The notes below the pieces were generated by a model. The model was not told the DNA's origin, ran no database searches, and saw nothing but the letters and a program-made list of their open reading frames with translations. DNA of 48,519 nt from Thermoflexus sp040289485 (GTDB lineage Bacteria; Chloroflexota; Anaerolineae; Thermoflexales; Thermoflexaceae): the NCBI RefSeq assembly GCF_040289485.1, contig NZ_PSLG01000013.1, positions 1 to 48,519 of the forward strand. The letters run 5' to 3'. Positions 25,341 through 33,300 of this stretch are shown piece by piece. Numbering within the stretch: the first letter of the stretch is position 1; each line of letters begins with the position of its first letter. The position numbers were made by a program, and so were the translations under genes.

Positions 25341-27512
25341 CTACGGGGCGCGCGGGCGCCCGCGGCGGCGGCCGGACGGTGCCGTCGGTGGGGTGGAGGG
25401 CACCCCTGCCGGAGCTTCTTTCTCATCTTCCTCGATATCGAGGGCCACCCATTTGCGGGGGCGGGCCTCCGGCGGCGTCTCCGCCAGTTCGATCATCCGC
25501 AACTGCTCGCGCAACTCGAAGATCTGGTCCCGGATGGCTGCTGCCTTCTCGAACTCCAAGGCCTGGGCGGCCCGCTTCATCTCTTTCTCCAGCGCCCGGA
25601 TCAAGCGTTGCAGTTCGTCCCGGGGCATCGGCGTCGGCCGCGCCGGGGCCCCGGCCTCCTGGGCGGCCATCTCCCGGACCCGGTCGGTGAGGTCGCGCAC
25701 TGCCTTCACGATGGAACGCGGCTCGATCCCATGGGCCCGGTTGTATGCCTCCTGGATGGCCCGCCGTCGCTGGGTCTCCTCGATGGCGCGACGCATGGCT
25801 TCGGTGATGGTGTCCGCGTAGAGGATGGCGGTGCCGTTGACGTGGCGGGCGGCCCGCCCGATGGTCTGGATCAGGGCCGTCTCGCTGCGCAGGAAACCCT
25901 CCTTGTCGGCGTCCAGGACAGCCACCAGCGAGACCTCGGGGAGGTCCAGCCCCTCCCGAAGCAGGTTGATCCCCACCACGACGTCGTAGACCCCCAGGCG
26001 CAGATCCCGCAGGATCTCCACCCGCTCCAGGGTCTCTACGTCGGCGTGGAGGTAGTGGGTGCGGATCCCCATCTCGTTGAGGTAATCGGCCAGCTCCTCC
26101 GCCATGCGCTTGGTGAGGGTGGTGACCAGGGCCCGCTCCCCCCGGGCGACGCGGCGGCGGATCTCCCCGATGAGGTCCTCGATCTGGCCCTTGGTCGGCC
26201 GGACCTCGACGACGGGATCCAGGATGCCGGTGGGCCGGATGAGTTGTTCCACCACCTGCTCGGACTTCTCCAGCTCGTAGGGGCCGGGCGTGGCCGACAT
26301 GAAGATGACCTGGCGGACCCGTTGCTCGAACTCCTCGAAAGTCAGCGGGCGGTTGTCCAGGGCCGAAGGGAGCCGGAACCCGTATTCCACCAGGGTCTCC
26401 TTCCGGGAGCGGTCCCCGTGATACATCCCCCGCAATTGGGGGATGGTCATGTGGGACTCATCGATGACCACCAGGAAGTCGTCGGGGAAGTAATCCAGCA
26501 GGGTCCATGGGGGCTCGCCGGGCGCCCGTCCGTCCAGGTGGCGGGAGTAGTTCTCGATGCCGTGGCAGTAGCCGACCTCCCGCAGCATCTCCAGGTCGTA
26601 GAGGGTGCGCTGGCGGAGCCGCTCGGCCTCCAGATGCTTCCCCTGGGCCCGCAGTTCCTCCAGGCGCTCGTGGAGTTCCTGCTCGATGGCCGCGATGGCC
26701 CGGCGCAGTTTCTCCTCGGGGGTAACGAAGTGCTTGGCCGGGTAGATCTCCACGGCCTCGTGCAGCCGCAGCACCTCGCCGGTGAGGGGGTCGAACTCCA
26801 CCAGGCGCTCGATCTCATCGCCCCAGAACTCGATCCGCAGTGCCGTGTCCTGATAGGCGGGGAAGACGTCCACTGTGTCGCCCCGCACCCGGAAGGTGCC
26901 CCGCCGGAAGTCGACGTCGTTGCGGGCGTATTGGATGTCCACCAGATGGCGGAGCAGGTTGTCGCGGCGTCGGACCTGGCCGCGGTGCAGCCGGATAACC
27001 ACCTGGCCCCAGTCGTGGGGGTTGCCGATGCCGTAGATGCAGGAGACGGAGGCCACGATGATCACATCGCGCCGGGTGAAGAGGGCCTGGGTGGCCGCCA
27101 GCCGGAGCCGCTCGATCTCCTCGTTGATGCTGGTTTCCTTTTCGATATACGTGTCGGTCTGGGGGATGTAGGCCTCGGGCTGGTAATAGTCGTAGTAACT
27201 GACGAAGTATTCCACGGCGTTGTGGGGGAAGAACTCGCGGAACTCCGCGTAGAGCTGGGCGGCCAGGGTCTTGTTGTGGCTGATGACCAGGGTGGGCCGC
27301 TGGACGCGGGCGATGACGTGGGCGATGGTGAACGTCTTGCCGGTGCCCGTGGCCCCCAGCAGGGTTTGGTAGCGATAGCCTTTGCGCAGGCCCTCGACCA
27401 GTTTCTCGATGGCCTGGGGCTGATCGCCGGTTGGCTCGAAGGGCGCGACCAACTCGAAGCGTCCCATGGGGTTCCGTTGTCCCTCCAACCAGGGGCGGCC
27501 CTCAGCCTTCAT
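25341..27512 (-). CDS. uvrB: excinuclease ABC subunit UvrB
   Basis: This is the damage-recognition helicase-like subunit of nucleotide excision repair. It has 723 residues. The DQPQAI Q-motif is near 30, Walker A is GATGTGKT (53-60), and the beta-hairpin region is VSYYDYYQPEAYIPQTD. Helicase motifs include VIDESHMT, FMSATPGPYE and the motif V/VI region GINLLREGLDLPEVS / LIQTIGRAARH. A C-terminal UVR motif (LEKEMKRAAQALEFEKAAAIRD) binds UvrC, followed by a Pro/Arg-rich tail that makes it longer than the usual 660-680. The ATG at 27512 forms an ATGA overlap with the upstream remnant's stop; ATG 27467 is a good second choice. Confidence 0.96.
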   Translation of the reverse strand: MKAEGRPWLEGQRNPMGRFELVAPFEPTGDQPQAIEKLVEGLRKGYRYQTLLGATGTGKTFTIAHVIARVQRPTLVISHNKTLAAQLYAEFREFFPHNAVEYFVSYYDYYQPEAYIPQTDTYIEKETSINEEIERLRLAATQALFTRRDVIIVASVSCIYGIGNPHDWGQVVIRLHRGQVRRRDNLLRHLVDIQYARNDVDFRRGTFRVRGDTVDVFPAYQDTALRIEFWGDEIERLVEFDPLTGEVLRLHEAVEIYPAKHFVTPEEKLRRAIAAIEQELHERLEELRAQGKHLEAERLRQRTLYDLEMLREVGYCHGIENYSRHLDGRAPGEPPWTLLDYFPDDFLVVIDESHMTIPQLRGMYHGDRSRKETLVEYGFRLPSALDNRPLTFEEFEQRVRQVIFMSATPGPYELEKSEQVVEQLIRPTGILDPVVEVRPTKGQIEDLIGEIRRRVARGERALVTTLTKRMAEELADYLNEMGIRTHYLHADVETLERVEILRDLRLGVYDVVVGINLLREGLDLPEVSLVAVLDADKEGFLRSETALIQTIGRAARHVNGTAILYADTITEAMRRAIEETQRRRAIQEAYNRAHGIEPRSIVKAVRDLTDRVREMAAQEAGAPARPTPMPRDELQRLIRALEKEMKRAAQALEFEKAAAIRDQIFELREQLRMIELAETPPEARPRKWVALDIEEDEKEAPAGVPSTPPTAPSGRRRGRPRAP

Positions 27513-27733
27513 GAACGCCTCTGGGCTTTGGCCCGCAGGGTGGCGCCGAGTTCCTCGAAGAAGCTGGCCAGGTCCACCACCGGCCGGTTGAAGTTCCCGA
27601 GGGTCTCGGCCAGTTGGCTCACCAGGATGCTGCGCAGATCGTCCACGATGCGCTCGGTCTCGTAAAGGCGCTGCACCCCCCGATGCGGTTGACGGACAGT
27701 TGGGGCTCCCACACCCGGACGGCGAAGGACTTA
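27509..27733 (-). pseudogene. fragment of an SPFH-domain-like protein, frameshifted
   Basis: The second part (27509 to about 27680) reads VQRLYETERIVDDLRSILV...LGNFNRPVVDL and resembles the middle of bacterial SPFH/virion-core-like proteins. The preceding bases in another frame read KSFAVRVWEPQLSVNRIGG, which fits as the strand just before. The two frames meet at a run of six G (ATCGGGGGGTG); one additional G would fuse them into one reading frame. No convincing start or SD is seen and nothing of the usual 300-residue protein remains on either side. It is probably a decayed remnant, although a homopolymer error in a short real gene is possible. It ends in an ATGA overlap with uvrB. Confidence 0.4.
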
Positions 27734-27937
27734 TCGACGGCTTTTGCCCTCCGCCAGATCCACGATCTGCCGCAACAGGGTCACCAGGGTGACCGCGCTC
27801 TGAACCAGGGCGGCCGGGGAGGGTCGTCCGCTGCCCCCGCGTTCCTGCCGGGCCTTCAGATACAGATAGGCCGCCAGGGTTCCGAAGAGGGCACCCAGGG
27901 CGCCTCCCAGCAGCATCCACCGGCGCTCGTTATACAC
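27731..27937 (-). CDS. small single-pass membrane protein of unknown function
   Basis: The protein has 68 residues. A GTG start at 27937 is preceded by GGGAGGGAGG. The start VYNERRWMLLGGALGALFGTLAAYLYLKAR gives one N-terminal membrane helix with glycine spacing, followed by a basic stretch and an amphipathic helix (SAVTLVTLLRQIVDLAEG). This pattern (a glycine-rich helix plus a cytosolic helix) is common in small envelope proteins of Chloroflexota, but I cannot name the family. The start overlaps the stop of the preceding gene (GTGTATAA), which supports coupled expression. Confidence 0.55.
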   Translation of the reverse strand: MYNERRWMLLGGALGALFGTLAAYLYLKARQERGGSGRPSPAALVQSAVTLVTLLRQIVDLAEGKSRR

Positions 27938-28316
27938 GGTCCTCCCTCCCGGTGACGTGCCTCCCTTGTTCTTTAGCATAGCACGATCCGTCGGCCGGCC
28001 GGAAAGCGGGCCTTACCCCTGAGGGGCAGTCTTCATAATGGATTTGCTGAAGGCTCCAGCGAGGGAACCAGAGCCAAAACCAGACCCGGGTCCGCTGGCA
28101 GCGGAGCCCCTCTGGGCTCTGGAAGGGGACGGTCTCCGAGAGGGCCAGCCCGGCCCCCTCCCGCTCCCGGATCAGCCATAGGCGGAAGGACGTCCCGCCC
28201 ACGGACCAGGAGAGGTCGCCGCGGGCGGCCAGCGTCCCGATCAGGCAGATCCCGCATCCGGTGAGCACCACGGCCAGGGCCAGGAACACAGATAAGGCGG
28301 TCTCCAGGCGCCGCAT
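27930..28316 (-). CDS. hypothetical membrane-anchored protein
   Basis: The protein has 128 residues. An N-terminal hydrophobic stretch (ALSVFLALAVVLTGCGICLIG) may be a membrane anchor or a lipoprotein signal (LTGC). It is followed by a compact extracellular-looking part with LSWSVGGTSFRLWLIRE and Trp-rich VWFWLWFPRWSL. I do not recognise a domain. The ATG at 28316 has GGAGTGA upstream; another ATG at 28334 would overlap the phosphoesterase gene. The stop overlaps the start of the next small membrane protein. The tail after about residue 95 is low in recognisable structure, so the coding call is moderate. Confidence 0.5.
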   Translation of the reverse strand: MRRLETALSVFLALAVVLTGCGICLIGTLAARGDLSWSVGGTSFRLWLIREREGAGLALSETVPFQSPEGLRCQRTRVWFWLWFPRWSLQQIHYEDCPSGVRPAFRPADGSCYAKEQGRHVTGREDRV

Positions 28317-28320
28317 CCGG

Positions 28321-29571
28321 TCACTCCGAGGCATCGTCGCCCTGCAGATGGATGAGCACGATCTCCGGCGGACACATCAGCCGCATGCGGGGCATCCCCA
28401 GGCCCTCCATCCCAAGGCCCCGGCTGACATACATCGTGGTCCCGCCCCGCCGATACCGCCCCATCTCGTAGCGCTTGCCGTAAATCGAAGCGGTCACCAG
28501 GGCCCCGATGAAGGGCAGGCGGATCTGCCCGCCGTGGGTGTGGCCGCACAGATACAAATCGATCCCCAGGGCGCTGGCCTCCGGGAAGAGATCCGGCGAG
28601 TGGTAGAGCAGGACGGTGAAGGCGTTCGGGGGGACCTCCCGCATCAGCGCCTGGAGCCGCTGCCCATCCCGCTCCGGGTCGTGGGTGCAGGTCACTCCGA
28701 TGAGGCACATCCGGGGAGCCTGCTGGCCCCATTGGCCGAAGTGGGCCACTTGATCCTCCAGCCATGTGATGTGAGAGAAGCCGTAAAGGAGGCGGCGCAC
28801 CAACTCCGGAGGATCCACCAGGGGGGTGCCGGTGACCAGGTAGACTCCCAGGGGGGCCTGGAGGGCCTCCAGGAAGCGGCTGCACTGGGCCTGGGCCAAC
28901 GGATCGTGTACATAACTCAGGTTGAGGAGGTCTCCGGTGAAGACGATCATGTCGGGGTCCAGGTCCTGGACCCAGCGCAGCACCTCCTGCTCCCGTCGGG
29001 TGAGGCGCTCCAGGTGGAGGTCGGTCAGATGGAGGATGCGCAGGGGAGGCAGTCCTCGGAGTTTCGGCGAGGGGATGACCAGTTCCGTCAGGGTGAGGCG
29101 GAAAGGCTCCCGGATCAGGGCGTTGAGGAGGTTCCCGGTGAAGGCCAGTTGCCCGACCAGGCTGAGGCCCACCGCCCATGAGAAGGGCCGAAGGGCGAGG
29201 GGGGTCACGGCAAGGAAGAGGCGGAACAGGGAGAAGGCGAAGAAGGGGGGGCGAGGCGGGCCGAAGGAATACCCCCAGCGCGGCAACATCCAGAGCACTA
29301 CCAGGTCGCCGACGGCGAAGGTTCCGAACAGCACCGCCGCCGCTGCGCCGAAGGCCAGCGAGCCGCTGGACTCTCCCCACAACAACCCCACCCACGCCAT
29401 CAGGGCGGCCAGCCACAGGCCGACCACCGCCCATGGCAGCCGATCCAGACGGTCCATGAAGACCAGAAACCGGTGGAACGGGCTCTCCGCGGTCCCGGGC
29501 CGGAACCGCCGGCGGCGCCGGAGGGGGGCCGGGACGGCGATCCCCTCAGGGGTTTCGGATCCAGACCCCAA
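28321..29571 (-). CDS. membrane-anchored metallophosphoesterase with an incomplete metal site
   Basis: The protein has 416 residues from the TTG at 29571, which has AAGGA 9 bases upstream; ATG 29457 is an alternative. Three or four hydrophobic segments occupy the N-terminal half and a calcineurin-like domain follows. Its motifs are LHLTDLH (DxH), FTGDLLN (GD), LLYHSPDLF (His) and CGHTHGGQ (GHxH). The usual GNH(E/D) motif after the GVYLVTG strand is missing: the sequence goes to TPLVDPPEL, so the bridging Asn and catalytic His are absent. This is the YaeI-like branch, whose known members cleave lipid-linked phosphates such as UDP-diacylglucosamine. With the altered site, activity is uncertain. 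It overlaps pgeF by 26 bases. Confidence 0.8.
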   Translation of the reverse strand: MGSGSETPEGIAVPAPLRRRRRFRPGTAESPFHRFLVFMDRLDRLPWAVVGLWLAALMAWVGLLWGESSGSLAFGAAAAVLFGTFAVGDLVVLWMLPRWGYSFGPPRPPFFAFSLFRLFLAVTPLALRPFSWAVGLSLVGQLAFTGNLLNALIREPFRLTLTELVIPSPKLRGLPPLRILHLTDLHLERLTRREQEVLRWVQDLDPDMIVFTGDLLNLSYVHDPLAQAQCSRFLEALQAPLGVYLVTGTPLVDPPELVRRLLYGFSHITWLEDQVAHFGQWGQQAPRMCLIGVTCTHDPERDGQRLQALMREVPPNAFTVLLYHSPDLFPEASALGIDLYLCGHTHGGQIRLPFIGALVTASIYGKRYEMGRYRRGGTTMYVSRGLGMEGLGMPRMRLMCPPEIVLIHLQGDDASE

Positions 29572-30333
29572 AGCGTCCCGTCCTTCCGTTTTCGGCGCGG
29601 TGGGAGAACCAGTCCTCGACATGGCACGCCGTGCACACGGGGGCGACGGTCACGGAGGGAACGCCCAGGCGATGCAGATGCCGCCGCGCCGCTTCGGGAA
29701 GATCCAGGTGCCACGCCCCATCGCGTCGGTGAAGGGGGAGATCCTTCCCCAGGCGGGGGCGCAGGGCCTCGATGACGTCCGATCGGATGGCGTAGCAGCA
29801 GCCGCCGATCCCCGGTCCGATGGCCGCGTGGAGGCGGGAAGGGGCCCGGCCGAGGCGGCTTTCGAAGATCGCCAGGGCGGCTTCCAGGATCCCCGCCGCC
29901 AGCCCCCGCCAGCCCACGTGCAGCAGGCCGACGGCGGGGAGGTCGGGGTCCGCCAGGAGGATGGGGAGGCAATCCGCGAAGCGCAGCCACAAGGCCAGGC
30001 CCCGGGCGGCGGTGACCAGGCCGTCGACCCCGGGCAGGGCGCGGCCGCCGTCGTCCCACCCGACCACGGCGACGGTGTTCCCATGGACCAGCCATGCGGT
30101 GACCGTCTCCTCGGGGCGGAGGCCGGCGGCAGCAAGGGCCCGCCGCATGTTCTCCTCCACCGCCTCGGGCCGGTCGCCGACGGACCGGCTCAGGTTGAGG
30201 GAGGCGAAGGGCGGGAGGCTGACCCCGCCCCGCCGGGTGAGGAACCCGTGGGGGATGGCCGCCCAGGGCGGCGGGCGAAAGCGGTAGAAGACGATCTCCC
30301 CGCTCCGGACCGCTTCCCACATCGTCGGCGGGG

Positions 30334-30337
<4 letters not shown>
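29546..30337 (-). CDS. pgeF: peptidoglycan editing factor PgeF (laccase-domain, YfiH family)
   Basis: The protein has 263 residues. The zinc-binding/active-site residues of the family are visible: His85 (WLVHGN), Cys123 (FADCLP) and His140 (LLHVGWRG). The RRGGVS start and the PGIGGCCYAI loop are also typical. Proteins of this family were once labelled polyphenol oxidase; the better-supported roles are removing misincorporated L-Ser from UDP-MurNAc in E. coli and purine nucleoside cleavage in related members. The GTG start overlaps the stop of the dehydrogenase gene as GTGA. It is often beside division genes; here it is separated from the dcw cluster only by the dehydrogenase gene. Confidence 0.92.
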
Positions 30338-31293
<956 letters not shown>

Positions 31294-31342
31294 CGCGGGC
31301 CTCCTGCCCTAGAAGGGTCGACAGCGCGCCGGCCAGCTCTTT

Positions 31343-31371
31343 ATTGTAGAGGCCTTCCCAAAGGCCGACAA
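31343..31371 (-). promoter_or_regulatory. promoter of the dehydrogenase-pgeF unit
   Basis: On the minus strand, the -35 TTGTCG (31366-31371), a 17-base spacer and the -10 TACAAT (31343-31348) are present. The spacer contains an inverted repeat. The expected leader to the ATG at 31293 is about 45 bases. This is a motif match only. Confidence 0.6.
31351..31366. repeat. perfect inverted repeat inside the promoter spacer
   Basis: GGCCTT (31351-31356), the 4-base loop CCCA and AAGGCC (31361-31366) form a symmetrical site covering the spacer between the -10 and -35 of the dehydrogenase promoter. It is a candidate operator. Confidence 0.5.
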
Positions 31372-31444
31372 ACGCCCCATGCCTCCCGGCGACCCCTTTT
31401 TCCCAAGATCATCCAAGGGACTGCGTTAAGATTTCCCAAATCCC

Positions 31445-31472
31445 TTGTGCAGGGGGAGCGAATTCCTATAAT
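31445..31472 (+). promoter_or_regulatory. promoter of the dcw cluster
   Basis: The -35 TTGTGC (31445-31450), a 16-base spacer and a perfect -10 TATAAT (31467-31472) are present. The expected start near 31479 lies directly before the MraZ boxes. There is no other promoter of this quality at junctions within the cluster. Confidence 0.65.
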
Positions 31473-31484
31473 GGAGGCGTAGAG

Positions 31485-31509
31485 TGGGGCAAAGTGGGGG
31501 AGAGTGGTG
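31485..31509 (+). promoter_or_regulatory. MraZ operator: three TGGxG boxes at 10-base spacing
   Basis: TGGGG (31485-31489), TGGGG (31495-31499) and TGGTG (31505-31509) are separated by 5-base spacers. MraZ is known to bind direct TGGGN repeats at 10-base period upstream of its own gene, so this is almost certainly its autoregulatory site. It lies just after the expected transcription start. Confidence 0.8.
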
Positions 31510-31569
31510 GAGCCGAGGACGCGCAGGAGGGCCCGGGGGACGCCGACGGTGCCCCTGGAGGATGTTCCG

Positions 31570-31998
31570 ATGTTCCTGGGGGAATACCGGCATGGGATCG
31601 ACGCCAAGGGGCGGTTGTTCCTCCCCGCCCGTTATCGTCCTTTCTTTGCCTCCGGGGCGGTCCTCACCCGTGGCCTGGAGCCCTGTCTGTACCTGTTCAC
31701 CTGGTCGGAGTGGCGGCGGGTGGCCGAGCGGATCAGCGCGCTGCCGTTGACCGTACCGGAGGCCCGGGAGTGGCGGCGCTTCTTCTTCGGGGGGGCCTTC
31801 GATGTGGTGCCCGACGAGCAGGGCCGCATTCTGATCCCGGCGTCCTTGCGGGCGTATGCCGGCCTGGAGGCGCAGGCGGTGATCGTGGGGGTGCACACCC
31901 ATCTGGAGATCTGGTCTCCCTCCGCCTGGGAGGAGATCCTGGAGCGTTTTCAGAACGGCCGGATCCCTCCGGAACACTGGGCCGGCCTGCAGATCTGA
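31570..31998 (+). CDS. mraZ: transcriptional regulator/division protein MraZ
   Basis: The 142 residues match the MraZ family length. Two SpoVT/AbrB-like halves are visible: MFLGEYRHGIDAKGRLFLPARYR (first DxKGR motif) and VVPDEQGRILIPASLR (second). MraZ forms a ring-shaped DNA-binding oligomer that binds TGGGN repeats ahead of the dcw cluster. The ATG at 31570 (MFLGEY) fits the family start and has GGAGG 8 bases upstream; the frame is open 22 codons further into the operator region, which is not part of the protein. It is the first gene of the cluster. Confidence 0.95.
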   Translation: MFLGEYRHGIDAKGRLFLPARYRPFFASGAVLTRGLEPCLYLFTWSEWRRVAERISALPLTVPEAREWRRFFFGGAFDVVPDEQGRILIPASLRAYAGLEAQAVIVGVHTHLEIWSPSAWEEILERFQNGRIPPEHWAGLQI

Positions 31999-32033
31999 GG
32001 CCGATCCCGAATCCGGTCGTCCGAGGCTGCCCC

Positions 32034-32948
32034 ATGCACATCCCGGTCTTGTTGCGCGAGGTCTTGGACGGCCTGAAGGTCCAACCGGGCGGCCGCTACA
32101 TCGATGCCACGGTGGGAGGCGGAGGCCATGCGGCGGCCATCCTGGAGCGATCGGCTCCCGATGGCCGGCTACTGGGCATCGACCGGGATCCCGAGGTGCT
32201 GGAGCGCGCCCGGGAGCGGCTGCGGCCCTTCGGCGAGCGGGTCGTCTTGGCCCAGGGCTCCTACGCCGAGTTGCGGCGGCTGGCCGTGCGCTATGACTTT
32301 CTGGAGGTGGATGGGATCCTGTTCGATCTGGGCCTGTCCTCGTGGCAGTTGTCCGATCCTCACCGGGGCTTCAGTTTCCAGATCGAAGGGCCCCTGGACA
32401 TGCGTTACGACCCCGGGCAGGGCATCCCAGCCTCGGAGATCGTGAACCGGTGGCCGGAGAAGGAACTGGCCGCGTTGATCCGCCGTTACGGCGAGGAGCG
32501 CTACGCCCGGAGGATCGCGCGGGCCATCGTGCGCCACCGGCCCATCCGGACCACCACGGAACTGGCGGCGCTGATCGCCCGGACGGTGGGCTGGGGGCGG
32601 GATGATCTCCACCCGGCCACGCGCACGTTCCTGGCGTTGCGCATCGCGGTCAACGACGAACTCAGCGCCCTGGAGCAGGCCCTTCCCCAGGCCGTCTCCT
32701 TGTTAAAGCCGGGGGGGCGCCTGGCCGTCATCGCTTTCCATTCGTTGGAGGATCGCATCGTGAAGACCTTCTTCCAGCGGGAGGCGCGGGATTGCCTGTG
32801 CCCGCCGCAGGTCCCGGTGTGCACCTGCGGCCACCGGGCGACCCTGCGCCTGATCACCCGCAAGCCCATCCGGCCCTCCGAGGAAGAGGTTCGGGTCAAC
32901 CCCCGGGCGCGCAGCGCCCGGCTGCGCATCGCGGAGCGGTTGGGATGA
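32034..32948 (+). CDS. rsmH: 16S rRNA (cytosine1402-N4)-methyltransferase
   Basis: The 304 residues begin MHIPVLLREVLDGL, the family start (H-x-PVLL). The SAM-binding region is YIDATVGGGGHAAAILE, and LLGIDRDPEVL follows. The hallmark LFDLGLSSWQL and the helical insert GFSFQIEGPLDMRYD are present. The C-terminus has GGRLAVIAFHSLEDRIVK and a Cys-containing stretch (CLCPPQVPVCTC). It methylates N4 of C1402 in 16S rRNA together with RsmI. It is 35 bases after mraZ and overlaps the ftsL-like gene by 4 bases (ATGA). Confidence 0.96.
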   Translation: MHIPVLLREVLDGLKVQPGGRYIDATVGGGGHAAAILERSAPDGRLLGIDRDPEVLERARERLRPFGERVVLAQGSYAELRRLAVRYDFLEVDGILFDLGLSSWQLSDPHRGFSFQIEGPLDMRYDPGQGIPASEIVNRWPEKELAALIRRYGEERYARRIARAIVRHRPIRTTTELAALIARTVGWGRDDLHPATRTFLALRIAVNDELSALEQALPQAVSLLKPGGRLAVIAFHSLEDRIVKTFFQREARDCLCPPQVPVCTCGHRATLRLITRKPIRPSEEEVRVNPRARSARLRIAERLG

Positions 32949-33253
32949 GCCCGCGTCGGCGTCTGGCCCTGGCTATAGCGGGGGGCATGCTGTTCGGCGT
33001 CGCCTGGATCCTGTTGTTCACGTTCCTCTCCACCGCCGCCGTGGAGCAGGGGCAGGTGGTGCAGCGTCTGAGCGAGGCCCGCGCCGCCCTGGAGCGGGAG
33101 AACCTGGCGGTCCGGGAGGCCATCGCGCGCGAGAGCGCGTTGCCCCGGCTCCGGGAACGGGCCCGGGCGTTGGGGTTTGGGGAGGCGGAGGGGGTCCGTC
33201 CCCTCCTGCTCTCTGTGCCGGTCTCGGGGCCGGTGGAGGGGCCGCTCCCTTAG
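32945..33253 (+). CDS. ftsL: FtsL/DivIC-like septum protein
   Basis: The protein has 102 residues. There is a short basic cytosolic start, one membrane helix (LALAIAGGMLFGVAWILLFTFL, about 6-27) and then a coiled-coil-like segment (VVQRLSEARAALERENLAVREAI) ending in LPRLRERARALGF, the 'a-r--LGm' pattern of FtsL/DivIC proteins. It would bridge FtsB/Q and FtsW/I in the divisome. The call rests mainly on topology and on position between rsmH and ftsI; sequence similarity in this family is always weak. ATGA overlap with rsmH; ends with TAG. Confidence 0.8.
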   Translation: MSPRRRLALAIAGGMLFGVAWILLFTFLSTAAVEQGQVVQRLSEARAALERENLAVREAIARESALPRLRERARALGFGEAEGVRPLLLSVPVSGPVEGPLP

Positions 33254-33300
33254 GCGAGACATGCGCCCCCGGGGCACAGCGCAGGAGGCCAGATCGATTT

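Noticed and set aside
27976..27981. Extended -10 (TGCTATGCT on the minus strand) as a promoter for the small membrane protein
   Set aside because: No matching -35 at proper distance, and it lies inside the preceding, translationally coupled ORF.
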